Shown here piece after piece: positions 8,511 to 16,984 of a stretch of DNA of 64,000 bases. The translations under genes were made by a program, and so were the position numbers. The stretch covers positions 16,640 to 80,639 of the forward strand of contig DYIZ01000007.1 in assembly GCA_020723385.1 (NCBI GenBank). The letters run 5' to 3'. Numbering within the stretch: position 1 is the stretch's first letter; each line of letters starts with the position of its first letter. A model generated the notes under the pieces. That model was given only the letters and a program-made list of their open reading frames with translations. It had not been told where the DNA came from and ran no database searches. The stretch comes from Candidatus Aquidulcis sp. (GTDB lineage Bacteria; Chloroflexota; Anaerolineae; Anaerolineales; UBA4823).

Positions 8511-9116
8511 TCACTCCTGTTCGGCCTGCAATTCACGCTTGACGTGCTCACGCGCATAGTGCAGGCGAGATTTGGCAGTTCCTTCGGGAATGCCCAGCTC
8601 GTCAGCCGCATCCCGCAGGCTCAACTCCATCTGGTGCACCAGGCGGAGTAACTCACGTTTTTCTTCGGGCAAATCCTGGATGATTTGCCGGAGCCGGGCG
8701 TTTTGCTCACTCTGTTCGATCACCGCATCCGGCCCGAGGCTGGCGGTATCCACCAGCCAGGAGGGTGAATCGAGTTGCTCGCCTTCGCCGGTGAATTCTT
8801 CTGGCGTCTCCAGTGGTTGTTCTGGCCGCCGTTTGCGGGTGCGCAAGTGGTTGAGGGCCAGGTTGGCGGCGATGCGGAACAACCAGGCTTTCACGGCTCC
8901 CTGCCCATTCCACTGCCCGGCGCGTGTCCAGACCCGCAGGAAAGTTTCTTGCAGCAGATCATCGGCGGCAGCCTCATCGCGTACGAAGTGGGTGAGGTAG
9001 CGGCGGATGGATGCCTCGTAGCGCTCGAAGAACAGCTCGAAAGCATAAGCCTGCTGCGCCTGGATGTGTTCTATCAGCTCGTGGTCGGGTAGGGGATCGG
9101 TCAATTTCGGCTCCAC
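8511..9116 (-). CDS. ECF-type sigma-70 family factor
   Basis: A 201-residue sigma factor with region 2 at about 27-94 (core-binding DDLLQETFLRVW, then the FRIAANLALNHLR -10 recognition helix) and region 4 at about 140-196 (LRDAADELGIPEGTAKSRLH helix-turn-helix). An acidic linker of about 45 residues joins them. The start is a GTG at 9116, because an in-frame stop lies two codons before it; a TTG at 9104 with GGAG 6 nt upstream is an equally good alternative. No anti-sigma gene is adjacent: the place usually held by one is taken by the single-chain polymerase gene, which begins 4 nt after this stop. This suggests that the sigma factor and the accessory core work together, or that the sigma factor controls the operon. 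It is transcribed away from 9256. Confidence 0.93.
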   Translation of the reverse strand: MEPKLTDPLPDHELIEHIQAQQAYAFELFFERYEASIRRYLTHFVRDEAAADDLLQETFLRVWTRAGQWNGQGAVKAWLFRIAANLALNHLRTRKRRPEQPLETPEEFTGEGEQLDSPSWLVDTASLGPDAVIEQSEQNARLRQIIQDLPEEKRELLRLVHQMELSLRDAADELGIPEGTAKSRLHYAREHVKRELQAEQE

Positions 9117-9255
9117 TCTCTAAGACACCGCACAGAGGGGGATGGTTCAATTATTGCCTGACTGAACAGAGCGGAGGTTTTCACAGGCCGAAGCATATCA
9201 CTATTTTTCTCGGGAAAGTCTTTGCATTCTTGCGTCTTTGGGTTAGACTCGGTGC

Positions 9256-9942
9256 GTGAAGACGCATCCCCTCGATATTCGCCAACTCTACAACAATTTC
9301 GATGCTCCCGTTGTTGCTTTCGACTGCGGCCAGCGCTGCGCTGCGTATAACTCCAGCGGCCTGCCTTTCTGCTGTGACATTTGCCGCGCTGTTCCGGCGG
9401 CGCTTCAGCCTGAATGGGATTACCTGCGCCCGAATACGGATTTATGGCATGTCTGGCGCGGTGACGAGTGTGAATCTGCACCCGAAGACCCTCAGAATCT
9501 TCTGGATGAGACTCCCGAACACATGCTGCTGCTAGCCTGCCTTGGGCCGGACCGCTGCCAGCGGCAGTACCGCGCTCTGAGCTGCCGTCAGTTCCCATTC
9601 TTCCCGTACATCACATCAGATTTGCGCTTTCTGGGTCTGGCGTACGATTGGGAATTCGACGCGCTGTGCTGGGTGATCAGCCATCTCGATCAGGTGACGG
9701 GTGAATACCGGCAGCAATTCATTCAAACCTATGATAACCTGTTCGCTGCCTGGCCTGCGGAGTTGATGAGTTATGCGCTTCGCTCGCAGGATATGCGTGA
9801 ATGCTTTATCGAACGCCGCCGCCGCATCCCACTCTTGCACCGCAATGGGGAAGCCTATCTGATCAGCCCATCCAGCGAGCGAATGCAGCGCGTTTCACCA
9901 GAGCGATTGCCGACAATGGGATACTACCATTCAACTCAGTGA
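9256..9942 (+). CDS. Cysteine-rich YkgJ-like protein
   Basis: A 228-residue soluble protein with no signal peptide. The N-terminal part holds closely spaced cysteines (C24, C28, C39, C40, C43) and a later segment reads CLGPDRCQRQYRALSCRQFP. Clustered cysteines plus a final CRxFP recall YkgJ-type proteins, thought to bind zinc or an iron-sulfur cluster; this is a resemblance by eye. The GTG start at 9256 has no clear ribosome site. The stop lies 13 nt before the GH13 gene, with an AAAGGA site between, so the two may be co-transcribed. Function unknown. Confidence 0.7.
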   Translation: MKTHPLDIRQLYNNFDAPVVAFDCGQRCAAYNSSGLPFCCDICRAVPAALQPEWDYLRPNTDLWHVWRGDECESAPEDPQNLLDETPEHMLLLACLGPDRCQRQYRALSCRQFPFFPYITSDLRFLGLAYDWEFDALCWVISHLDQVTGEYRQQFIQTYDNLFAAWPAELMSYALRSQDMRECFIERRRRIPLLHRNGEAYLISPSSERMQRVSPERLPTMGYYHSTQ

Positions 9943-9955
9943 AAGGACGCGAGTC

Positions 9956-11407
9956 ATGTCTGAATTTACAACCCCCGCCTGGGTTCAGAATGCGGTTTTC
10001 TATCAGATTTTCCCCGACCGTTTTGCCAGCAGCCCAAAAGTCGTCAAGCCGGGCAACCTCGAAGCCTGGGATGCATCGCCCACCGTTCACGGATTTAAAG
10101 GCGGCGACCTGCTGGGCGTGGTCGAACATCTCGACTATCTTCAAGACCTGGGCATCACGGCGATCTATTTTTGCCCGATCTTCCAGTCGGCTTCCAACCA
10201 TCGCTATCACACGCATGATTATTTCCATGTTGACCCGCTGCTGGGCGGCGACGAGGCTTTCAAGACCATGCTCGAGGCGTGCCATCAGCGCGGCATTCGG
10301 GTTGTGTTGGACGGTGTGTTCAATCACGCCAGCCGTGGGTTTTTCCAGTTCAATCACATCCTCGAATGCGGGGAATCATCCCCCTATTTGGATTGGTTCG
10401 ATGTGCGCGGTTTCCCGCTGAACGCTTATGAAGGCAGGCCCAATTATCGCTGCTGGGTGGACCTGCCGGCGCTGCCGGAATTCAACTTCAAGAATCCGCA
10501 GGTTCGGCAGTATATCTTCGACATCACCCGCTACTGGCTCGACCAGGGTATTGACGGCTGGCGGCTGGACGTGCCATTTTGCATTGACGATGACAGCTTC
10601 TGGCAGGAATTTCGGCAGATCGTCAAGACCTCCAACCCCGAGGCCTACATCGTCGGCGAGATTCCCTGGGAGGCGCGCCGCTGGCTGCAAGGCGACCAGT
10701 TCGATGCGGTGATGAATTATCTGTTCACGGTGGCTTGCCTGGGTTTCTTTGCCCATGATACCTTCGACCGCGATCTGGCGATGGGCATGATGGGGCTGTA
10801 CGATTTCCCCGTGCTCGATGCGCCGGCGTTTGCCCGCCGCGCCGAGGAACTGCTGGCGATGTACCCGCATCCAGCGGCATCGGCGCAGCTCAATCTGCTA
10901 GACAGTCACGATATGCCGCGTTTTCTCAGCCTGGCAAAGGGCGACAAGACCGCACTCCGGCTGGCGGCCCTGTTCCAGATGACTTATCCTGGCGCACCGT
11001 GTGTTTACTCCGGAGATGAAATCGGGCTGGAAGGGGGTCGTGATCCCGACAATCGCCGCGCCTTCCCGTGGGATGAACGCCTGTGGGATACCGATTTGCT
11101 GGCAGAATTCAAGCGGCTGATTACGCTGCGCAAAGCACACCCGGCTCTGCGCACTGGCGTTTTCGTCTCGCTGTACGCTGAGGCTGGTGTGTATGCTTAC
11201 TTGCGGCAATTGGGCGACGAGAAGCTTATCGTGGCGTTGAATACCGCACGGGAAAGCCGATCCCTGTCAATTCCAGTCGCCTCTCACTTCGCTGACGGCA
11301 TTTACCTGCGAGATGCGTTGAGCGCCAGCGAGGTGGTTGTCTCGCAGGAGAAGATCATCAATCTGACCCTCCCCCCACGGGCGGGGGCGGTGTTTTCACC
11401 CGGGTAA
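9956..11407 (+). CDS. GH13 alpha-amylase family enzyme (neopullulanase/cyclomaltodextrinase-like)
   Basis: A 483-residue cytoplasmic glycoside hydrolase starting at an ATG with AAAGGA about 10 nt upstream. The barrel begins at VFYQIFPDRF (14-23). The four conserved regions are visible: DGVFNHAS (119-126), GWRLDVP with nucleophile D205, YIVGEIPW with acid/base E235, and LLDSHDMPR with D319. A short C-terminal beta domain ends the chain. The NHRYHTHDYF loop and the lack of a long N-terminal domain fit cyclomaltodextrinase or neopullulanase relatives that cleave alpha-1,4 links in short or cyclic maltodextrins. No signal peptide is present, so imported oligosaccharides are the likely substrate. 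It sits 11 nt before the first SARP-like regulator and may share its transcript. Exact specificity is not certain. Confidence 0.9.
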   Translation: MSEFTTPAWVQNAVFYQIFPDRFASSPKVVKPGNLEAWDASPTVHGFKGGDLLGVVEHLDYLQDLGITAIYFCPIFQSASNHRYHTHDYFHVDPLLGGDEAFKTMLEACHQRGIRVVLDGVFNHASRGFFQFNHILECGESSPYLDWFDVRGFPLNAYEGRPNYRCWVDLPALPEFNFKNPQVRQYIFDITRYWLDQGIDGWRLDVPFCIDDDSFWQEFRQIVKTSNPEAYIVGEIPWEARRWLQGDQFDAVMNYLFTVACLGFFAHDTFDRDLAMGMMGLYDFPVLDAPAFARRAEELLAMYPHPAASAQLNLLDSHDMPRFLSLAKGDKTALRLAALFQMTYPGAPCVYSGDEIGLEGGRDPDNRRAFPWDERLWDTDLLAEFKRLITLRKAHPALRTGVFVSLYAEAGVYAYLRQLGDEKLIVALNTARESRSLSIPVASHFADGIYLRDALSASEVVVSQEKIINLTLPPRAGAVFSPG

Positions 11408-11418
11408 AACAGTAACAC

Positions 11419-12921
11419 ATGGCTGAATTGCGCATATCGCTTCTTGGAGGGCTAAACCTGGTTTTTGGAGGCCGTTCGCTGCCGCCTCCCTCGCCGCCGA
11501 AACTGGTTTCGCTGCTGGGTTGTTTGCTGTTGAATCATGAGCAGCCTGTCACCCGAGATCAGCTTGCAGTATGGCTGTGGCCGGATGTCGAAAGCGCTGA
11601 TGCCCGCGCCAACTTGCGCCGCCATCTTCATCTGCTGCGCGAGGCGCTGCCCGAGGGGGAATGGATTTTGACCGACCGTGATACGGTGCAGTGGAATCCG
11701 GCGGCGAAATACTGGCTGGATGTGGACGAATTCACCTGCCGGGTAGCGCGCTGCACGAGCGATGGAACGCTACAATCCTGCGAGGCATGCCTGGCGCTAT
11801 ACCAGGGGGATCTGCTTCCAGAGGTTTATGACGATTGGCTTATCCTGGATCGTGAGCGGTTGAGCCAGCTTTACCTGCAAACTCTGAAGGCAGCCATCGA
11901 ATGTTTCGGCGAACGAGGCGACTATGCCACCGCGCTCCGGTTTTCACAGCAGTTGCTTCGGTATGACCCATTGCACGAAGAGACCCACCGCGCGGCGATG
12001 CGCCTGAACTACCTTGCCGGGGACCGCCCGGCTGCCTTGCGACAGTTCGAGCAGTGCCGGGAGCTTTTACACCGCGAATTGAATGTGGAGCCGATGCCCA
12101 TTACACTGGAACTGCATCGGGCGATTCTCGAAGAGCAGTTGCCGCCCGGCCGCGCCGCGCCATTTTCTCGCGCCAGGCAAATAATCCCGGCTGTTCGATT
12201 GGTGTCTGTCCCAGCCAGGCCTGCTCGGCGAAGGTGGTGGGTTATGTCAGCCGCCGGAGTGATCGTATTGTTGTTACTGCTGGCTTTTATTTGGTTTGTC
12301 AGGAGGCCGCTGGCTGTGGATAATCTCATTATCAGCGGGCCAGCTGATGCGGCAGACACATGGATTAGCGAGCAATTCCCCAACGATTTGTATTGGCCTG
12401 ACGACCCTGACCATACGCCGCATAGTCAATATTCCCGTGCTCACTTGCAATATTTCGACCATCCTGTAGATCGAATATTGATTCGTTTCGACCTTGGCGC
12501 GCTGCCCAAGGATGCAGAAATCGAGCGAGCAATTTTCGAAATCCGCCTGGAAACCTGGATCGAGCTGGATGGCGCTGGATCACTGATAATGGCATACCCG
12601 GCGCAGGTGAGTGCCTACCAGATTTTTCAACCCTGGCAGGCAGACCAGGCGACTTACACTCGCCCCTGGTCTCAGCCCGGTCTCCAGCGGGGGATAGATA
12701 TTGGCGATCAGCCGTTGGATACACTGGAGATTAATGGCACGAACTGGCTGGCGTTCGATGTGACCGAGGCAGTGAAATCGTGGCAGCGTGAGCCTGCCTC
12801 GAACAGCGGGCTGATGCTCGTCATCAGCGGCGCTTCAGAAGAAATAGCCCATTACTGGGTGGATTTGACCGATCAACCTGCGCCTAATTTTCGCCCGGTT
12901 CTACGAATTTCCTATCGCTAA
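11419..12921 (+). CDS. Membrane-tethered SARP/BTAD regulator with DNRLRE-like outer domain (copy 1)
   Basis: A 500-residue protein with three parts. Residues 1-105 form the winged-helix DNA-binding domain of SARP regulators (LRISLLGG start, RDQLAVWLWPD). Residues about 106-245 are the bacterial transcriptional activation domain (DVDEF, YQGDLLPEVYDDW, EETHRAAMRLNYLAGDR). After a basic linker, residues 275-293 are one transmembrane helix flanked by RRRWW and RR. The outer part (298-500) resembles DNRLRE/CBM96-type domains (ADTWISEQ start, FDVTEAVKSWQ near the end), which occur on surface proteins and can bind glycans. DNA-binding inside and a likely ligand domain outside make it a one-component transmembrane sensor-regulator; this role is inferred. 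It lies 2 nt ahead of a paralogue of the same design. Confidence 0.88.
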   Translation: MAELRISLLGGLNLVFGGRSLPPPSPPKLVSLLGCLLLNHEQPVTRDQLAVWLWPDVESADARANLRRHLHLLREALPEGEWILTDRDTVQWNPAAKYWLDVDEFTCRVARCTSDGTLQSCEACLALYQGDLLPEVYDDWLILDRERLSQLYLQTLKAAIECFGERGDYATALRFSQQLLRYDPLHEETHRAAMRLNYLAGDRPAALRQFEQCRELLHRELNVEPMPITLELHRAILEEQLPPGRAAPFSRARQIIPAVRLVSVPARPARRRWWVMSAAGVIVLLLLLAFIWFVRRPLAVDNLIISGPADAADTWISEQFPNDLYWPDDPDHTPHSQYSRAHLQYFDHPVDRILIRFDLGALPKDAEIERAIFEIRLETWIELDGAGSLIMAYPAQVSAYQIFQPWQADQATYTRPWSQPGLQRGIDIGDQPLDTLEINGTNWLAFDVTEAVKSWQREPASNSGLMLVISGASEEIAHYWVDLTDQPAPNFRPVLRISYR

Positions 12922-12923
12922 CT

Positions 12924-14498
12924 ATGGGTCTCCGCGTTTGCATGTTGGGTGGTTTTCGAGCCGAAATCCTTAATCGCCAACTGGCGACTTTCAATCAACC
13001 TCATTTGATTGATTTGTGGGCATACTTGTTGCTCCACTCACAGCGTCCAATCCGGCGCGACCAACTGGCATTTTCCTTGTGGCCGGATTGCAGCGAACAA
13101 GAGGCGCGTGCTCAATTGCGCTCTGCCCTCCACCAATTGCGGTCGCTGTTACCCCCGCAGGAGGCCGGCTGCCCCTGGATTTTGTCGGTGAAGGGCGCCC
13201 TGTGCTGGAATCCCCAGGCTGATTACTGGCTGGATGTGCATGAATTTTCCCAAGCCATAGCAAGCACTTCCTGCGAGCAGGTGACGGCAGGCGTGGCGCG
13301 ATATGGCGGCGACCTGCTCCCGGAATTGTCTGGCGAGTGGGTGTTAGCAGAGCGCGCACGGTTGCGTGACCAATATTTGTCCAGCCTGCATCGGCTGGCG
13401 ACCATGCAAGCCGAACATTTGCTTTACCTGGCTGCCCTCGATACGGCTCAAAGGCTGGTGCACGAGGACCCCTTGAGCGAGGTCGCCCAGCGAGAGCTTG
13501 CCAGGCTGCGCTATCTCACCGGCGACCGGGCTGGCGCGCTGCGGCAGATCAGCGATTTCCAAAATACACTGGAACGGAACGGTTTTGCCTCCCGGCTTTC
13601 CTCTGAGACGCTGGCATTGCGCGATTCCATAGTATCTGGCCTGGAAATATCACCGCCTGAATCGGCGCGAATGGTTTCTGCCTCGAAATCCGGGCTTCAA
13701 CCGTCAACTCCTGCTAATATAGCCATGACAGGCGGGCGATCGGTTGTTTCCGAATGGGTCTCCCGGTTATCGGGGCGGCCGTTTTCGATTGCTCTCACGG
13801 TAGTAATCGCTGCCGTGCTATTGGCTATCATGGCGTGGTATCGTCCGTTCGGACCACACGCAACGATGACTCTCAGCGGGCCGCAAGCCGTTGAGGATAC
13901 CTGGATCGCTTCGGCGGCGCCCGGCTCGACTTCGGGATTGGGGTTTGAAAATGATCAGTGGTTGTATATTGATCTGCATGACGGGCGCGGTCCGGTCAAG
14001 CCCGAAACACCGTTTGCCCAATATCCGGCAGCGCGGTTGAACTTGGCCGGTTCGACGGTGATTGACGCGCTGCTCGCTTTCGACATGGCGCAATTGCCTG
14101 CCTGGCGTCATGTCGAAAGCGCCTACCTGACAATCTATCTCGAACGGGATTACTCCTGGATGGGCAAGCCTCAGGTACCACCGGTAACCATCACGGCTTA
14201 CCGGATTCTTCGTGAGTGGGATTCACTTACAGCCACATTCAGCTTTCCCTGGCTCGAACCGGGTCTCAAGCCTGGAGAGGATTATGAGTCTCGGCCATTG
14301 AGCTGGCAGACGGTGACGGCAGATGGCTTTGTAACTTTCGATTTGAGCGATGCCTTTCCAGCCTGGCAGTGGGGGCATAATTATGGCGTCGTTTTGATGG
14401 TCACAGAGGCCCCGGCCGGCGAGTCGGAATTTTGGATGATAACGAGCGAACACCCCGAATCCTCGCATTGGCCGCGGCTGACCATTCGCTACCGATAG
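12924..14498 (+). CDS. Membrane-tethered SARP/BTAD regulator with DNRLRE-like outer domain (copy 2)
   Basis: A 524-residue paralogue of the preceding regulator with the same order: SARP winged helix (1-105; RRDQLAFSLWPD), BTAD (about 106-240; RYGGDLLPELSGEW, LARLRYLTGDRAGALRQ), a longer Ser/Pro-rich linker, one transmembrane helix (about 286-305) and a DNRLRE-like outer domain (308-524; VEDTWIAS, FDLSDAFPAWQWG). The two outer domains have clearly diverged, so the pair may sense different ligands or act as a heterodimer. The ATG follows the first gene's stop after 2 nt. The gene ends 22 nt before four 11-bp-spaced repeats that look like a SARP operator, suggesting that the pair controls the genes that follow. 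Confidence 0.88.
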   Translation: MGLRVCMLGGFRAEILNRQLATFNQPHLIDLWAYLLLHSQRPIRRDQLAFSLWPDCSEQEARAQLRSALHQLRSLLPPQEAGCPWILSVKGALCWNPQADYWLDVHEFSQAIASTSCEQVTAGVARYGGDLLPELSGEWVLAERARLRDQYLSSLHRLATMQAEHLLYLAALDTAQRLVHEDPLSEVAQRELARLRYLTGDRAGALRQISDFQNTLERNGFASRLSSETLALRDSIVSGLEISPPESARMVSASKSGLQPSTPANIAMTGGRSVVSEWVSRLSGRPFSIALTVVIAAVLLAIMAWYRPFGPHATMTLSGPQAVEDTWIASAAPGSTSGLGFENDQWLYIDLHDGRGPVKPETPFAQYPAARLNLAGSTVIDALLAFDMAQLPAWRHVESAYLTIYLERDYSWMGKPQVPPVTITAYRILREWDSLTATFSFPWLEPGLKPGEDYESRPLSWQTVTADGFVTFDLSDAFPAWQWGHNYGVVLMVTEAPAGESEFWMITSEHPESSHWPRLTIRYR

Positions 14499-14520
14499 AA
14501 TTCTTATTAAAATTACCAAA

Positions 14521-14570
14521 AGGACGCAAATCGGACGCGGTACGAACGTTTTTCGGACGGTGGTTATGTT
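14521..14570 (+). promoter_or_regulatory. Four 11-bp direct repeats (SARP-type operator) with -10 element
   Basis: GGACG occurs at 14522, 14533 and 14555, and GAACG at 14544: four repeats exactly 11 bp apart, one DNA turn. Three of the four are preceded by C. Known SARP regulators bind direct heptamer repeats at 11-bp spacing just upstream of the -10 box. Here TATGTT (14565-14570) follows the last repeat by 5 nt. The site lies between the two SARP-like genes and the small gene plus beta-helix genes, which are the natural targets. Spacing is seen directly; binding is inferred. Confidence 0.65.
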
Positions 14571-14580
14571 AGGCTTGGTT

Positions 14581-14799
14581 ATGGCCGAAACAGAGAACCT
14601 CCCGTTAGATATCGAACGTCCCGTATTTGTCGTGCGCCTGTGGTGGGAACCTGCCAGCGAGGAGAACGAAAAAATCGGCGAGTGGCGCGGCTCGGTAGAG
14701 CGGCTCGCCTTGGGGGAACGGCGGTTCTTTCGCCGGCTGGCCGACATCCCCGAGATTTTGGGGGCGCAACTCGTAGACCTCCCGCCTCCGGCTGAGTGA
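14581..14799 (+). CDS. Small conserved-looking protein of unknown function
   Basis: A 72-residue soluble protein starting MAETENLPL. The core FVVRLWWEPASE...WRGSVERLALGERRFFRRLADI looks like a compact beta-beta-alpha unit seen in small bacterial hypothetical proteins; the family is recalled by pattern only. The ATG at 14581 is favoured over one at 14566 because the predicted -10 element (14565-14570) would place the transcript start at about 14577, giving an almost leaderless message; no clear ribosome site is present. It is the first gene behind the repeated operator, so it may be the direct target of the SARP-like pair. Confidence 0.6.
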   Translation: MAETENLPLDIERPVFVVRLWWEPASEENEKIGEWRGSVERLALGERRFFRRLADIPEILGAQLVDLPPPAE

Positions 14800-14879
14800 C
14801 CATTTGCCAATGACCCCATTTGCTCAATCCCATTTTTCTAAGTCCAAACAATCAAATCTCGACTCGAAAGGATATTTCT

Positions 14880-16799
14880 ATGAATACCAAAAGCGCAATC
14901 GCTCCAAAAACCATTCGTCTGGTTTTCGGCCTGATTATTTTACTGGCTTTATTGTCGCCGATGCCCGGCTCGATGCGAGTAGCGAAGGCCAGCGGGCCTT
15001 ACGTGGTTAACATGGGCTACGATGGCCCGGACTCGGATCTCGGCGATGGCATCTGCTACGATGGGGTTGGGGGCTGCACACTGCGCGCGGCTATCCAGCA
15101 GGCTTCTGCTGACGGCGCAGCAACCACCATCACTTTCGATAGCAGCCTGGCCGGGACAACGATTCCTTTATCCGGCAGCTATGGCATGATCGTTTGGGCT
15201 GGTTCCAATATCACTGTGGATGGCGGAAGCCAGAATATTACGATCAGCGGCGAATTTATGAATGCCGGGCAAAACATGTTCCAAATCCAGGGTAATGACA
15301 ATACCCTTACCAACCTTACGCTAAAAAACTCGCGCTGGGATGGCATTCAGGTTGGCGATTTTGCCGGGGTCGGTTATGGAAACCGTAACACGATTTCCAA
15401 TTTGAAAATGACGGGCCATCTTGCAGCAGCAATCTATGTCTACGGTGGGGCGAATAGCGGTGGTCAAGACAACGTCATCGCTACCAGTGTGATTGGTGCG
15501 AGTTCCAATTTAGTGACATCCTGTATCAGCGGTGAAGGTAATGGTTATGATGGCGTTAGAATCGAGACCTATGCTCATCGAACGATTGTCAATGGCAACC
15601 GCATCGTCTGCAACGGGAATTTTGGAGTCAATGTCTACGGGCCGAGCGGTTCTTCTGAGAATGTCCAAATAACCTATAACGATATCGGCGGTTACGGCAT
15701 CAATGACATGGGGAATGCCTGGGACGGCATCAACGTTGCTGCTACCAATAACACTTTGATTCACGGTAATGTAATCGTCGGTAATGGTTATGATGGCATT
15801 TGGGTGAACAATTCCCAAAACACAACCATGACATTTAATGCCATCGGCGTGAACAGCGGAGGTGTGTCAGCGGTACCTAATGATCTATGCGGCATAGGTT
15901 TGACGGACGCCGCTCATGATAATACGATTGGCGGTTCAGGCGTTGGTGACAAGAATTACATCAGCGGCAATGGCGACTCGGGTGTGTGCATCGAAGGCGG
16001 CTCGCACGACAACCTGGTCGAAGGCAATCTCATCGGTTTGAACGGCGCCGGTACAACAGCCATCCCGAATGGTCAAACGGGGGTGGCAGTGCGGGCATCT
16101 GATAATAATTACATTGGTACCTCAATGGGTGGGGTAACGCAATATATCTCCGGCAATACTCTCGCTGGAATCTATGTCGAGAACTCGAGTGGTACGTTTA
16201 TTGGTCAGACAAACCGGGTTGGAGTTGCCAGCGATAATGTGACGCCAATAGGAAATGGGCAGGAAGGTATCCTGTTAAACGGCGCGGTCAACACGAGCGT
16301 TTTCCCATGGATCATTGCACACAATGGCGGCGCAGGTGTTGCTGTGGTTGGCGATGCTGCCCTGGGTAACAAGATTACCATCGTTGATGATGTTCACGGT
16401 AACGGCGGCTTGCCGGTTGACCTGGGCAATGATGGGCATACCGCCAACGGCGCACATACCCCGCCCGGGCCAAATAACTGGCTCGCTTACCCGGTTATTA
16501 CCGGCGGCGCAGGCAGTAATGTTACCGGAACAGCATGTAATGACTGCCTGATAATTATTTACCAGGCATCAGGAAATCCCACGGCGGCCGGGGGAGGCGG
16601 GATATACCTCATGGAAGTGACTGCCAATGGGTCGGGCGACTGGTCTGCCGTTTTGCCGGGCGGTGTGACGGCCTCACAAGTTACCGTGGCGGCCTGCGAA
16701 GCGCCATGCTCGACGATTGGCAACACATCCGAAATGAGTCCGATGTATAACAGCGGCGGGGGCGGTTATAAAATCTATCTGCCGATTGTCAAGCGGTAG
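14880..16799 (+). CDS. Secreted CSLREA-type right-handed beta-helix protein (copy 1)
   Basis: A 639-residue exported protein. The ATG at 14880 has GAAAGGA upstream; residues 1-37 are a signal peptide ending near VAKASG. Next comes the CSLREA-type segment GDGICYDGVGGCTLRAAIQQ (about 50-75), then a long series of short Asn/Gly-rich strands such as NTISNLKMTG, YNDIGGYG and IVGNGYDGIWVNNSQNTTM, typical of right-handed parallel beta-helix surface proteins (roughly residues 100-540). The tail ends KIYLPIVKR. Such proteins often bind or cleave polysaccharides, but no catalytic residues can be assigned. It is followed by a hairpin terminator and then by a paralogue. Confidence 0.88.
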   Translation: MNTKSAIAPKTIRLVFGLIILLALLSPMPGSMRVAKASGPYVVNMGYDGPDSDLGDGICYDGVGGCTLRAAIQQASADGAATTITFDSSLAGTTIPLSGSYGMIVWAGSNITVDGGSQNITISGEFMNAGQNMFQIQGNDNTLTNLTLKNSRWDGIQVGDFAGVGYGNRNTISNLKMTGHLAAAIYVYGGANSGGQDNVIATSVIGASSNLVTSCISGEGNGYDGVRIETYAHRTIVNGNRIVCNGNFGVNVYGPSGSSENVQITYNDIGGYGINDMGNAWDGINVAATNNTLIHGNVIVGNGYDGIWVNNSQNTTMTFNAIGVNSGGVSAVPNDLCGIGLTDAAHDNTIGGSGVGDKNYISGNGDSGVCIEGGSHDNLVEGNLIGLNGAGTTAIPNGQTGVAVRASDNNYIGTSMGGVTQYISGNTLAGIYVENSSGTFIGQTNRVGVASDNVTPIGNGQEGILLNGAVNTSVFPWIIAHNGGAGVAVVGDAALGNKITIVDDVHGNGGLPVDLGNDGHTANGAHTPPGPNNWLAYPVITGGAGSNVTGTACNDCLIIIYQASGNPTAAGGGGIYLMEVTANGSGDWSAVLPGGVTASQVTVAACEAPCSTIGNTSEMSPMYNSGGGGYKIYLPIVKR

Positions 16800-16819
16800 C
16801 TTGAAAGTCAGATTTTATA

Positions 16820-16856
16820 CGGCAGGTTGAAGGCAGGTTATGCTTTCAACCTGCCG
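16820..16856 (+). terminator. Hairpin terminator after beta-helix gene 1
   Basis: CGGCAGGTTGAA at 16820-16831 pairs with TTCAACCTGCCG at 16845-16856 (12 bp, 13-nt loop). The following T content is modest (TTGCGTTG), so termination may be partial and some readthrough into the next gene is possible. Confidence 0.6.
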
Positions 16857-16984
16857 TTGCGTTGCAATTTCAGACGTTCTATGCGACAATCAAGCTGGAA
16901 ATCGTATCATTTCGATGCCGGGAAGATAGGTAACGGTCACCGGCCAGGTAATTGGTCCCCCAAGGATAAACAAAAGGAGTTTCT

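Noticed and set aside
8454..9092. Plus-strand frames opposite the sigma gene as a possible anti-sigma
   Set aside because: No membrane helix, zinc motif or ribosome site; the sigma frame explains the region.
14223..14819. Open frame of 198 codons on the minus strand over the end of SARP 2 and the small gene
   Set aside because: Crosses the operator repeats; translation is Ser/Arg-rich without motifs, while the plus strand holds two better-supported genes.
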